Shown piece by piece: positions 23,805 to 32,161 of a DNA stretch of 64,000 nucleotides (the stretch's first letter is position 1; the number at the start of each line of letters is the position of its first letter). The DNA is from Deltaproteobacteria bacterium IMCC39146. GTDB taxonomy: Bacteria > Desulfobacterota > Desulfuromonadia > Desulfuromonadales > BM103. Location: assembly GCA_030005635.1 (NCBI GenBank), contig JARUHP010000007.1, forward strand, positions 105,862 to 169,861. The letters are read 5' to 3'. Position numbers and translations under genes: made by a program. Below the pieces are notes generated by a model that saw only the letters and a list, made by a program, of their open reading frames with translations, was not told the DNA's origin and searched no databases.

Positions 23805-25592
23805 ATGAGACTTATAAGAAACATACGTCTTCCCTTTCAGATCCTACTGCTTGCTGCCGTCGTCCTCTGTGTATATTATCCGGCGCTTTTCGCGCCGCTT
23901 AATTCGGTCGATGACACAGGCATGTATACGTCCTTACTCAATGCAGGGCCTCTTTCGCTGCGCGAACTTTTCCTGTCTGGCGGTTCTGGCACTTATTACC
24001 GGCCAATCCTGTGGTTGTCATTTCTCTTCGACAAGTACGTGTGGGGGCTTGAAGAAAGCTTTATGCACCTGGGTAATGTCCTGCTGCATTTAATCAATAC
24101 TTTCTTTGTCTTTGCCATAACCCGACGTGCCAGCGCTCTTTTAGATTTACATGCACCCTTTGCTCCACTTGCCGCCGCAGCTTTCTTTGCAGTTCACCCT
24201 CTCAACAGCGAAGCCGTGAACTGGATCTCCGGTCGGACTGATCCTTTGGCTGCGGTCTTCGTTCTGTTGTCTTGCTGGCTTTTGCTGCGTCGCCCCTTTG
24301 CGTTTCTCTGGGGGGGGGCTGCTGCGCTGGCGTTGCTGCTCGCTTGTCTTGCCAAGGAAACGGCGGTTTTTTTTCTCCCCGCGGCGCTTTTGTTGCCTTT
24401 TTTTCAGCCTAACCTTGGAGCGATCAGTGAGTCGCATTTCACTGTTGCTCGCCGCTCGCTGCCTCAGTGGTTTGTCTTTCTGCTCGCTGTTTCGGGTTAT
24501 TTTCTGTTGCGCGACCAGGCGCTGGCGAGGGGGGATCGATTAGTCAGTTCGGCGGTTACTGGTGCTGCAGAGACCTCTGCTGATAGCCTGTTTGCGATCT
24601 TAGCAACAATATTAAAAACGACTGGCCTGTACGCTAAGAAACTGGTGGCCCCTTTTCCTCTCAACTTCGCAATCACTAAAGCCAGTGATGCCTATATTCT
24701 CCTTGGCCTGTTGGTCGTCATCCTTCTTGTCTGGGGGCTACGGAAGCGAACCTTTACCGGTTTCTTTTTTCTTACTACGGCCCTGGTTGGCTCTTCCGCT
24801 CTTCTGGTTCCCCTATTACACGTCACCTGGACCCCGGTCGCGGAACGCTATATGTACATCCCCGGTGCTTTTTTTGTGATCGGTTGCTCGCTTGCGTTTT
24901 CACAAAGTGTGATTTTTATTCGCTATCAAAAGGTTGCTGTATTCCTTCTTCTTGCTTGGTTGGGAAGCTCCTTCGTGGGTACAATAGACCGCAATTATCT
25001 CTGGCAGGATAATCAGGCTCTTTTTGAAGACACCCTTCGAAAGTCTCCTGGCTCCATAGTGGCCCGCGAGCATTTGGCGATCGCATTAAGCCAGAAGGGG
25101 CAATATGTACAGGCTCTTCAGTTGTATGAAACTATCGATACCACCTTGCTCTCGAAGGGGTATCCGGTAACAATGATCAATATGGCTGGTGCCCTGGCCA
25201 GCTCGGGCCAATATTCCAAGGCGCGCAAGGTTTTATTTGACGTGCTTGAAAAACACAACAGCCACGAGCTGCGGATTCTGCAGAAACTTCTGGAGATAAA
25301 TAGACTTGAAACAATTGAGACAGGAAAGACATCGTCAGATTTTTACAGTGATAATGTGCGCCGGCTGGCACGTTTATATGAAATTGCCGGTGACCCATTT
25401 TACGCTTACCGTCTCGGCATGATTCATCTGCATGAAAAAATGCATCGAAGTGCTCTGCAATCCTTCCAGGAAGTCTGTCGGACGGCACCGCTGAACGCAT
25501 ATTATCTTGCGCCGTCAGAAAAGCTGGTCGCAACATTGAGTAAAGAGCTGGATTTGGTTAAGGAAATCGAGAAAGGAAAGGCGAAGCAATGA
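23805..25592 (+). CDS. TMTC-like GT-C glycosyltransferase with C-terminal TPRs
   Basis: A 595-residue protein with about ten hydrophobic segments (residues 5-400) and a soluble C-terminus with TPR-like helices (about 410-590). Early motifs resemble the TMTC/DUF1736 O-mannosyltransferases: acidic NSVDDTGMY in the first loop, TYYRPILWLSF, and HPLNSEAVNWISGRTDPLA. Such GT-C enzymes move sugars from lipid carriers to proteins outside the cytoplasm. Adjacent to pilA, pilin or cytochrome glycosylation is a reasonable guess but unproven. The ATG at 23805 follows the terminator with no ribosome site, so the real start may differ. A nine-G tract lies in the coding sequence at 24310. Confidence 0.72.
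   Translation: MRLIRNIRLPFQILLLAAVVLCVYYPALFAPLNSVDDTGMYTSLLNAGPLSLRELFLSGGSGTYYRPILWLSFLFDKYVWGLEESFMHLGNVLLHLINTFFVFAITRRASALLDLHAPFAPLAAAAFFAVHPLNSEAVNWISGRTDPLAAVFVLLSCWLLLRRPFAFLWGGAAALALLLACLAKETAVFFLPAALLLPFFQPNLGAISESHFTVARRSLPQWFVFLLAVSGYFLLRDQALARGDRLVSSAVTGAAETSADSLFAILATILKTTGLYAKKLVAPFPLNFAITKASDAYILLGLLVVILLVWGLRKRTFTGFFFLTTALVGSSALLVPLLHVTWTPVAERYMYIPGAFFVIGCSLAFSQSVIFIRYQKVAVFLLLAWLGSSFVGTIDRNYLWQDNQALFEDTLRKSPGSIVAREHLAIALSQKGQYVQALQLYETIDTTLLSKGYPVTMINMAGALASSGQYSKARKVLFDVLEKHNSHELRILQKLLEINRLETIETGKTSSDFYSDNVRRLARLYEIAGDPFYAYRLGMIHLHEKMHRSALQSFQEVCRTAPLNAYYLAPSEKLVATLSKELDLVKEIEKGKAKQ
24310..24318 (+). repeat. Nine-G homopolymer inside the TMTC-like gene
   Basis: The tract encodes the Gly-Gly of FLWGGAAALA. 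The present length keeps the frame open; gain or loss of one G would truncate the protein near residue 175. Confidence 0.95.
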
Positions 25593-26380
25593 CATCCATG
25601 ATCAGCGTGACCTTGAAGGGGATTTTTCGCGACCGGGTTTTTCAGGGAATCCTGATGACAGCACTGATTTTTCTGCTCATCCCGACCGTCAGCCTGCTCT
25701 CCATGCGTCAGGTGACAGAGCTCTCCATCACTCTGGCTCTGTCCCTCAACTCGCTCATCTTCCTTTTGCTTTCGGTTTTTCTCGGTGGAACCATGCTCTG
25801 GAAGGATATTGAACGTCGCTACTCTTATGGTGTCCTCGGCCTGCCGATGACCAGAAGCAGCTACCTGGCCGGGAAGTTTGCCGGGGTCGCTCTCTTTTTC
25901 CTTCTGACAGCCATTGTGCTCGGTGCCGCAACCTTTGTGGTGGTTTTCTTCGCCTCCTCCCTCTATCCCCCCGAAAGACCGGTTCAATGGGAGATCATTG
26001 CTCTCTGCCTTTTTTTTGATGTGATGAAATATGTTCTGCTCGTCGCGATTGCTTTTCTCTTCTCGACGCTTAGCACCTCCTTCTTCCTGCCGGTCTTTGG
26101 CACCATCGCCATCTTTCTGGCGGGGGGAGCAACCCAGCAGGTCTACGACTATATTCATTCAACTGCCGGGGATACTCTAACGCCACTGGTCAAGCAGGCA
26201 GCCTCGGGGCTGTACTACCTGCTCCCCAATTTCAGTGCCTTTGATCTGAAAGTAAACGCAATTTACGGCCTCTCTACTTCCTTCTCCGGGCTCTTACTCA
26301 CAATCGGTTATTTTCTGCTCTATACGACCTTTATCCTCTCTCTTGCCGCCCTTATCTTCTCGCGACGGGAAATGAGGTAG
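25589..26380 (+). CDS. ABC-2 type transporter permease
   Basis: A 263-residue membrane protein with six predicted hydrophobic segments and the ABC-2 pattern, including an amphipathic N-terminus and RRYSYGVLGLPMTRSSYLAGK after the second segment. The ATG overlaps the stop of the preceding gene (ATGA), so the two are translationally coupled. The matching ATPase is probably the gene at 27305. The same order (pilA, partner, TPR membrane protein, permease, small protein, ATPase) is known to me from Geobacter. The substrate is unknown. Confidence 0.8.
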   Translation: MTSMISVTLKGIFRDRVFQGILMTALIFLLIPTVSLLSMRQVTELSITLALSLNSLIFLLLSVFLGGTMLWKDIERRYSYGVLGLPMTRSSYLAGKFAGVALFFLLTAIVLGAATFVVVFFASSLYPPERPVQWEIIALCLFFDVMKYVLLVAIAFLFSTLSTSFFLPVFGTIAIFLAGGATQQVYDYIHSTAGDTLTPLVKQAASGLYYLLPNFSAFDLKVNAIYGLSTSFSGLLLTIGYFLLYTTFILSLAALIFSRREMR

Positions 26381-26384
26381 CCGG

Positions 26385-27251
26385 ATGAGAACCCCGTTGT
26401 TGCTGACAACTTCTTCTCTCCTGTTTTACCTGCTTCTGATCGGGCCTTTTGCCGGTTATCTGCAGAATAGACCCTTTATAGAAAGGATCGGCTACGTCCC
26501 CAGCTTCAAGGTTCTGAAGCTTGTGGCGGCTGATCACAAAGAAGTGACAGCGTCATTCTTGGTTATGAAGGTGCTCATGTATTTCGGTGGCTTGATTGAA
26601 CTCACCCAGAACGAGGTGGCCGTTGCTCCTGACTACCCCGCCATGTCCCGCCTGATTCATAATGCGGTAGAGCTGGATCCGTACAATATGGACGCTTACT
26701 ATTTCGCTCAGGCGATTTTGAGCTGGGATGTGGGGCGGGTGGATCTGGCCAACAAGCTCCTCGACCACGGTATGCAGTATCGAACCTGGGATTGGCAGTT
26801 GCCTTATTTTGCCGGTTTCAATCACGCTTATTTCCTTAAAGACTATGCGACTGCGTCCAGATACTATCAGCGAGCCGGGGAGCTTTCCGGTTTTGACCTG
26901 TACAAGAACCTTGCTGGCAGGTACATGCAGGAGGCTGGTCGCACAGAGCTGGCAATCCGTTATCTTTCTACTCTGGAACAGGGGGAGAAGAATCTTGCGA
27001 TCAAAAAGAGTTACCAGCTCCGGTTGATTGCGTTTCAGGAAGTGCAACGGATTGAAGTCGCTCGCGATGAGTACCAGAAAAAGTTTGGCCGTCTGCCTGC
27101 CTCAATAGATCAGCTTGTTCAGGAGGGCTTGTTAACTCCCCCTGTCGATCCTTATGGCGGGAACTTTTATCTGCAGCCGGACGGCAAGGTTGCAACTACG
27201 AGCAAGTTTGCATTTGCTACGAAAGAGGGCAGCGAACCAGCTCAAAAGTAG
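26385..27251 (+). CDS. TPR protein with a GspG-like C-terminal segment
   Basis: A 288-residue protein with an N-terminal membrane anchor (residues 5-22), TPR-like helices (about 75-215) and a last ~55 residues resembling the C-terminus of the major pseudopilin GspG (KFGRLPASIDQLV, then PVDPYGGNFYL). The pseudopilin methylation/cleavage motif is absent. It starts 5 bases after the permease. Combining a pseudopilin-like tail with TPRs in a pilA-linked ABC operon suggests a periplasmic contact with pilin-like proteins; this is inference. Confidence 0.65.
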   Translation: MRTPLLLTTSSLLFYLLLIGPFAGYLQNRPFIERIGYVPSFKVLKLVAADHKEVTASFLVMKVLMYFGGLIELTQNEVAVAPDYPAMSRLIHNAVELDPYNMDAYYFAQAILSWDVGRVDLANKLLDHGMQYRTWDWQLPYFAGFNHAYFLKDYATASRYYQRAGELSGFDLYKNLAGRYMQEAGRTELAIRYLSTLEQGEKNLAIKKSYQLRLIAFQEVQRIEVARDEYQKKFGRLPASIDQLVQEGLLTPPVDPYGGNFYLQPDGKVATTSKFAFATKEGSEPAQK

Positions 27252-27304
27252 CCATCAACTTTTTTCCAGATCAGCCGATAAAACGGTTACAACGGAGTCT
27301 CAAT

Positions 27305-28207
27305 ATGTCCGCAATCTCAATCGAGAACCTGACAAAAACTTACAGAGGCAAGCGAGGCGCAAAAGTGGATGCCCTCAAAGAGCTTACCCTTGAGATAGAA
27401 GCAGGCGAGGTCTTTGGTTTCCTTGGCCCGAACGGCGCGGGTAAAAGTACCGCCATCAAGACGTTGATGGGCTTGATCAGCCCCACGTCCGGCAGCGCGA
27501 CTATTCTGGGCAAGGATATTACGACCCCAGATGCACGTCGCTCGGTCGGCTTTCTGCCTGAGAATCCATCTTTCTACGATTATCTCTCGGCAGAGGAATA
27601 TCTGGTTTTTGTCGGTAAAACCTTTGCCATGAGTGGCCCTGAATTAAAGGAGAAAACCGCAAGCGTCCTTAATCGCCTTGATTTATGGGAGGCGCGTAAA
27701 CGTCCCATGCGCAGTTACAGCAAGGGGATGGTGCAACGTGTAGGGATTGCGCAGGTGCTTGTCCACGACCCGGATGTTTACATCCTCGATGAGCCGATGA
27801 GTGGCCTTGACCCCTTGGGTCGGACGCTTGTGAAGGAAATTATCAAGGAACTGAGAGAGCGTGGTAAAACAGTCTTTTTCAGCACGCACATCACCGCCGA
27901 TGTTGAATTGATCTGCGACCGGGTCGGGATTCTGGTCGCAGGTGCTCTGCAAACGGTAAGGCCGGTTCAGGAGATTCTTGCTGCAGGGGTGGTCGGTTAT
28001 CAGGTAAAGGCCAAGGATATCCCCCAGGAGCTATTTAGCTATTATAATGCGGATTCTCAGGCTGAGTGGCTCAGCGTCCCCAAGGCCGATCTGGGCCCAG
28101 TGATGGCCCGTTTGCAGGCGGCTGGTTCAACCGTGGAGTTGGTCGAGCCGCAGCGTAAGGATCTCGAAGCCTTTTTCCTCGACATTGTCGCTCATAGTCA
28201 GGCTTGA
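27305..28207 (+). CDS. ABC transporter ATPase (CcmA/GldA type)
   Basis: A 300-residue ATPase with Walker A GPNGAGKST, Q-loop-region SVGFLPENPSFYDYL, signature YSKGMVQRVGIAQ, Walker B VYILDEPMSGLD and the switch His in FFSTHI. A ~75-residue C-terminal extension follows, as in drug or lipid exporters. It probably pairs with the permease at 25589, separated from it by the TPR/GspG-like gene. Confidence 0.9.
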   Translation: MSAISIENLTKTYRGKRGAKVDALKELTLEIEAGEVFGFLGPNGAGKSTAIKTLMGLISPTSGSATILGKDITTPDARRSVGFLPENPSFYDYLSAEEYLVFVGKTFAMSGPELKEKTASVLNRLDLWEARKRPMRSYSKGMVQRVGIAQVLVHDPDVYILDEPMSGLDPLGRTLVKEIIKELRERGKTVFFSTHITADVELICDRVGILVAGALQTVRPVQEILAAGVVGYQVKAKDIPQELFSYYNADSQAEWLSVPKADLGPVMARLQAAGSTVELVEPQRKDLEAFFLDIVAHSQA

Positions 28208-28224
28208 ACCGCAGAAAGGTAGCG

Positions 28225-29067
28225 ATGAAATATCTTTATCTGTTCCGCCCACAGCAGTGGTTAAAAAATCTGATCCTCTTCTTCCCTCCCTTTTTGGGCG
28301 GTATCCTGTTTGATGGTGGGATGCTGTTGAAGGGCCTTTTGCCTTTTGTTGCCTTCTGTCTTGTGTCCAGTGCCACCTACGTATTTAACGATATTATTGA
28401 TCGCGATAATGATCGCCGACACCCGAAGAAGTGTTTAAGACCAATCGCCAGTGGGGCTGTCAGTCCAATAATTGCCGCTGTTTTGGCAGTCGTTTTGCTC
28501 TTGGTTTCTCTGATGATCTCATCGCAGTTGCCTTTACCATTTTTGTACTGGCTCGTCGCTTACCTTGGCCTTTCTTTTGCTTACTCTCTCTTTTTGAAGA
28601 ATCTGCCGGTCTTTGATATTTTCTGCATTGCCTCCGGCTTTGTCTTTCGTTTGTTTGCCGGGGGTGCCGCATTTGGAGTCGAGGTTTCGGACTGGTTGTT
28701 TTTAAGTGTTCTTCTCCTGGCGATTTTCCTGAGTGCAGGTAAGCGTCTAGGTGAAAAATCAATTCTGGGTGAATCCTCTGGTAAGCACCGCAAGTCACTA
28801 GCGGCTTATCCTGAGGGGGTTCTGGATGGATTTATGTTCATGTCCGGGGCTGCGGTGTTGGTCACATACACCATTTATGTAATCACCATGCATAGATTGG
28901 TGTTTACTGTGCCGCTCTGTTGTTTTGGGCTCTTCCGGTATGCTTTGTTGGTTAAGGGTGAAGAAAGTGGTGATCCAACTGACTCTTTGGTCAAAGACCC
29001 GGTGATGTTTATGGTTGGATTGAGTTGGGTAGTGATGGTCGGTTTTTCAACTTATTTTAAGGTTTGA
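28225..29067 (+). CDS. UbiA-family prenyl-phosphate phosphoribosyltransferase-like enzyme
   Basis: A 280-residue membrane enzyme with seven to eight hydrophobic segments. The first acidic motif NDIIDRDNDRRHP and the later KRLGEKSILG resemble decaprenyl-phosphate phosphoribosyltransferase (DPPR synthase) more than UbiA proper. Such enzymes put ribose-5-phosphate on a lipid carrier for D-arabinose or related sugars. I chose the ATG at 28225 with GAAAGG upstream. The exact acceptor cannot be read from the sequence. Confidence 0.75.
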   Translation: MKYLYLFRPQQWLKNLILFFPPFLGGILFDGGMLLKGLLPFVAFCLVSSATYVFNDIIDRDNDRRHPKKCLRPIASGAVSPIIAAVLAVVLLLVSLMISSQLPLPFLYWLVAYLGLSFAYSLFLKNLPVFDIFCIASGFVFRLFAGGAAFGVEVSDWLFLSVLLLAIFLSAGKRLGEKSILGESSGKHRKSLAAYPEGVLDGFMFMSGAAVLVTYTIYVITMHRLVFTVPLCCFGLFRYALLVKGEESGDPTDSLVKDPVMFMVGLSWVVMVGFSTYFKV

Positions 29068-29098
29068 CAGTCTAGTAACGATAAAGAGGATTGATTTT

Positions 29099-30004
29099 TT
29101 GAGACAAACAATCTTGCCATGGCTTTATAGGGTGTTTCCTTTTGATCTAAAGGGGGACTGCCAGAGTTTTGCACCTCGCTCAGAACAGATCAAGATTTCG
29201 TGCGTCATTAACTTCTATGGCCGCCTTGATCTACTCTCAGGGATATTGCATTCACTTGCGAGGCAAGAGTTCCCGAGGGAGTCCTTTGAAGTTGTTTTGG
29301 TCGAAGACCAGGCTGGGACAGATGCCGGTCGTGGGATGTGCGAGTCTTTCTCTGACAAACTGCAGGTTGTTTATCGGCCCTTGGATAAAAACTTTGGTAA
29401 GATGGGCTACTCACGCAATTTCGGGCTGGCGCAGACAACAGGAGCGATTGTTCTCTTTTTGGATGATGACACTGTTCTGCTTCAGTCGAATTTTCTTGGT
29501 CAGTTGGCAGCGGAGTTTGAAGGTCGTCCTCAAGTCGACGCAATTATTCCCCATGGTTTTGCTAGCTTTGCTTTGGTCGAAGATCGTTACGATTTTCACG
29601 ATCCGTATTTCATGACAAGTCGCTGTATGGCTTACCGACGAGATGTTCTGGAAGAACTGGGTGGCTTTATGTCGCACTTTGTCGGCCAGGAAGACGTAGA
29701 GTTTGTTGTGCGGTTTAACATGGCCAACAAAGAAGCTGAACAATGTTCCGCTTTAGAGTATTACCACCCTCCGCTGCTGGTCCCGAACTCTAACAAGTCC
29801 AAAGCTGTTGGGGCTTCCTTCTATCAGTTGAAAGGTCGTTACCCGTTATTGATATGGATCTTGTTGCTTGTCAACTGTAGTCGTCATGCTTCTCTTATAT
29901 TCTTGCCTGCCCGTCATCAGAAGGAGATGGGGCGTTTTGGTTTAGGGGTTATGAAGGGTGTATGGGCGTGTATGACTGGTAAGAAGGATTTTAAATACTC
30001 ATGA
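29099..30004 (+). CDS. Family 2 glycosyltransferase
   Basis: A 301-residue GT-A enzyme. The core begins ISCVINFYGRLDLLSGIL, the nucleotide-binding region has VVLVEDQAG, and the DXD motif is LFLDDDTVL. ED in GQEDVEFVVR is the likely catalytic base. A hydrophobic stretch sits near the C-terminus. The start is TTG with AAAGAGGA 8 bases upstream. It lies immediately before the Wzm/Wzt pair, so it probably builds the exported polysaccharide. Confidence 0.85.
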   Translation: MRQTILPWLYRVFPFDLKGDCQSFAPRSEQIKISCVINFYGRLDLLSGILHSLARQEFPRESFEVVLVEDQAGTDAGRGMCESFSDKLQVVYRPLDKNFGKMGYSRNFGLAQTTGAIVLFLDDDTVLLQSNFLGQLAAEFEGRPQVDAIIPHGFASFALVEDRYDFHDPYFMTSRCMAYRRDVLEELGGFMSHFVGQEDVEFVVRFNMANKEAEQCSALEYYHPPLLVPNSNKSKAVGASFYQLKGRYPLLIWILLLVNCSRHASLIFLPARHQKEMGRFGLGVMKGVWACMTGKKDFKYS

Positions 30005-30029
30005 TCAAACAATCACGAGGACAAATCTT

Positions 30030-30863
30030 TTGAACGAGGAAGATTTTGATCTGATTATAGAGCCTACCAAGGGCTTCAAGAACTACTGGCGTGATCTCTG
30101 GCGTTACCGCGAGTTGTTTGTCTTTATGGCCTGGCGGGATATCTTGGTGCGTTACAAACAAACTGTACTCGGGCTCGCGTGGAGTGTCCTGCGTCCCGTC
30201 CTCATCTTGATTGTCTTTACTGTGTTGTTCGGTAAGTTAGCTAAATTCCCCACTGAGGGGAACGCCCCATACCCGATTCTCGTGTTGGCTGCACTGCTTC
30301 CATGGCAACTGTTTGCCAATGCTCTTTCGGAAAGCAGTAATTCGCTCATTACTAACGCCAACATGATCTCCAAGATCTACTTCCCAAGAATTATCATTCC
30401 TTCCAGCGCTGTTATTGTGAGTTGTGTTGATTTTCTGATCACACTCGCCTTGATGGCCGGAGTGATGGCTTGGTACCAGTACCTTCCTGATGCCCGTATC
30501 CTGACGTTGCCGATTTTTGTCGTACTTGCCATTCTGACAGCATTGGGTGGTGGCTTCTGGATGTCTGCCTTGAACGTGAAATATAGAGATTTTCGCTACA
30601 TCGTTCCATTTATGGTGCAGTTCGGTCTCTACGTTTCTCCCGTTGGCTTCAGTAGCACTGTTGTCCCTGATAGTTGGCGCTTATTGTATTCGCTGAATCC
30701 TATGGTTGGTGTAATTGACGGCTTTCGCTGGGCGCTACTTGGTGGAGATGTAGATTTATACTGGCCTGGGTTTTTTCTGTCGGTTCTGATCGGGCTAGCT
30801 TTCTTTTGTTCAGGATTGGTTTACTTCCGCAGAGAAGAACGTTCTTTTGCAGATGTGATTTGA
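30030..30863 (+). CDS. wzm: Polysaccharide ABC exporter permease (Wzm type)
   Basis: A 277-residue ABC-2 permease with the family start FVFMAWRDILVRYKQTVLG and six hydrophobic segments; SALNVKYRDFRYIVPF is the conserved cytoplasmic loop. The start is TTG with GAGGA upstream. It pairs with the Wzt-like ATPase nine bases downstream. Such pairs export lipid-linked O-antigen or teichoic-type chains across the inner membrane. Confidence 0.92.
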   Translation: MNEEDFDLIIEPTKGFKNYWRDLWRYRELFVFMAWRDILVRYKQTVLGLAWSVLRPVLILIVFTVLFGKLAKFPTEGNAPYPILVLAALLPWQLFANALSESSNSLITNANMISKIYFPRIIIPSSAVIVSCVDFLITLALMAGVMAWYQYLPDARILTLPIFVVLAILTALGGGFWMSALNVKYRDFRYIVPFMVQFGLYVSPVGFSSTVVPDSWRLLYSLNPMVGVIDGFRWALLGGDVDLYWPGFFLSVLIGLAFFCSGLVYFRREERSFADVI

Positions 30864-30872
30864 GGTGTGTCG

Positions 30873-32159
30873 TTGAGTACAGTCATCAAGGTTGAAAACC
30901 TTTCTAAACGTTACTACCTGAGTCATCAACAAAAGGAAAATTTCCCGACGTTGCGTGATGCAATTACTCGTACAGCATCGAATCTGGGAAGACGGTTACT
31001 TCACCCATTGAGGGCATCATCAGGTCAACCTCTTGAGGGGCTTGACTCAACAGAAGAGTTTTGGGCGCTGGATGATGTTTCATTTGAGGTAAAGCAGGGT
31101 GACCGTGTTGGAATAATTGGGAGGAATGGCGCGGGGAAATCAACTCTCCTCAAAATCCTCAGTCGGATTACTGAACCCACCAAGGGGCGTGTTTCGATTA
31201 AGGGCAGAGTCGCGAGTTTGTTGGAAGTGGGGACGGGGTTTCATCCGGAGTTGACCGGTCGGGAGAATATTTTCCTAAATGGTGCCATCCTGGGAATGAC
31301 TAGAGTCGAGATCAAACGTAAATTTGACGAAATAGTTGATTTTGCCGAGATTGAGAAGTTTTTGGATACACCTGTGAAACGCTACTCTTCAGGGATGTAT
31401 GTGCGTTTGGCTTTTGCGGTGGCGGCGCATTTGGAACCAGAGATATTGATTGTCGATGAGGTGTTGGCGGTGGGGGATGCTCAGTTTCAGAAGAAGTGCT
31501 TGGGTAAGATGGAGGAGGTGGGTAAAGAAGGGCGTACAGTCTTGTTTGTCAGTCACAACCTTTCTGCCGTGAGAAGGCTTTGTGCACGTAGCCTGTGGAT
31601 TGATCGCGGTCAGGTCAGTTTCTTAGGTGATACTGAAAAGACAATCCAATCATATCTCTCGTCATCCATTCCCATGAAGGAAGGGATCGTTAAGTTTAAA
31701 GAACAACAGGACAAACCTGCATACATATCTTCTGTTGAATTACTTGATGAAGGTAACAACGCGCAATCAAGTTTTCTCGTTAACCAACTTGTAAAGGTGA
31801 AGGTGACGTTTGTCGCTAACAGAAGGTTTACGCTTTGGCGAGTGTATGTCGACCTCAAAAATCCTGACGGTACAATAATATTCTCCACAACAACACAAGA
31901 CAATAGAGATGTTTGTCCCATAGAAAGAGGCATTTATTCTGCTTCCTTGATTATCCCGAGTCAACTCTTGTTAGAAGGGCCTTATCTTTTAAGTGTTGCT
32001 TTTGGTGAGCCACCAACGAAAAGACACGATTACCATGAAAATGCTATTGTTCTTAACTTGTGTGGAACAAGCTTTGTTTTTGATAGGAAAATAGGGTTTT
32101 TGTCGTTTCCGTTTGAGTGGGAACTGGAAGATGAGCTTGACGATAAAGAGAGGTGTTAA
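30873..32159 (+). CDS. wzt: Polysaccharide ABC exporter ATPase with Wzt C-terminal domain
   Basis: A 428-residue protein. The ATPase part has Walker A GRNGAGKST, signature YSSGMYVRLAFA and Walker B ILIVDEVLAVGD. The last ~150 residues form a Wzt-type beta-sandwich that in O-antigen systems reads the chain terminus. The likely start is the TTG at 30873 with GAGG 7 bases upstream; a GTG at 30867 is too close to that site. A C-terminal reader domain implies chain-end capping, and a sulfotransferase and a methyltransferase follow directly. Confidence 0.92.
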   Translation: MSTVIKVENLSKRYYLSHQQKENFPTLRDAITRTASNLGRRLLHPLRASSGQPLEGLDSTEEFWALDDVSFEVKQGDRVGIIGRNGAGKSTLLKILSRITEPTKGRVSIKGRVASLLEVGTGFHPELTGRENIFLNGAILGMTRVEIKRKFDEIVDFAEIEKFLDTPVKRYSSGMYVRLAFAVAAHLEPEILIVDEVLAVGDAQFQKKCLGKMEEVGKEGRTVLFVSHNLSAVRRLCARSLWIDRGQVSFLGDTEKTIQSYLSSSIPMKEGIVKFKEQQDKPAYISSVELLDEGNNAQSSFLVNQLVKVKVTFVANRRFTLWRVYVDLKNPDGTIIFSTTTQDNRDVCPIERGIYSASLIIPSQLLLEGPYLLSVAFGEPPTKRHDYHENAIVLNLCGTSFVFDRKIGFLSFPFEWELEDELDDKERC

Positions 32160-32161
32160 CA

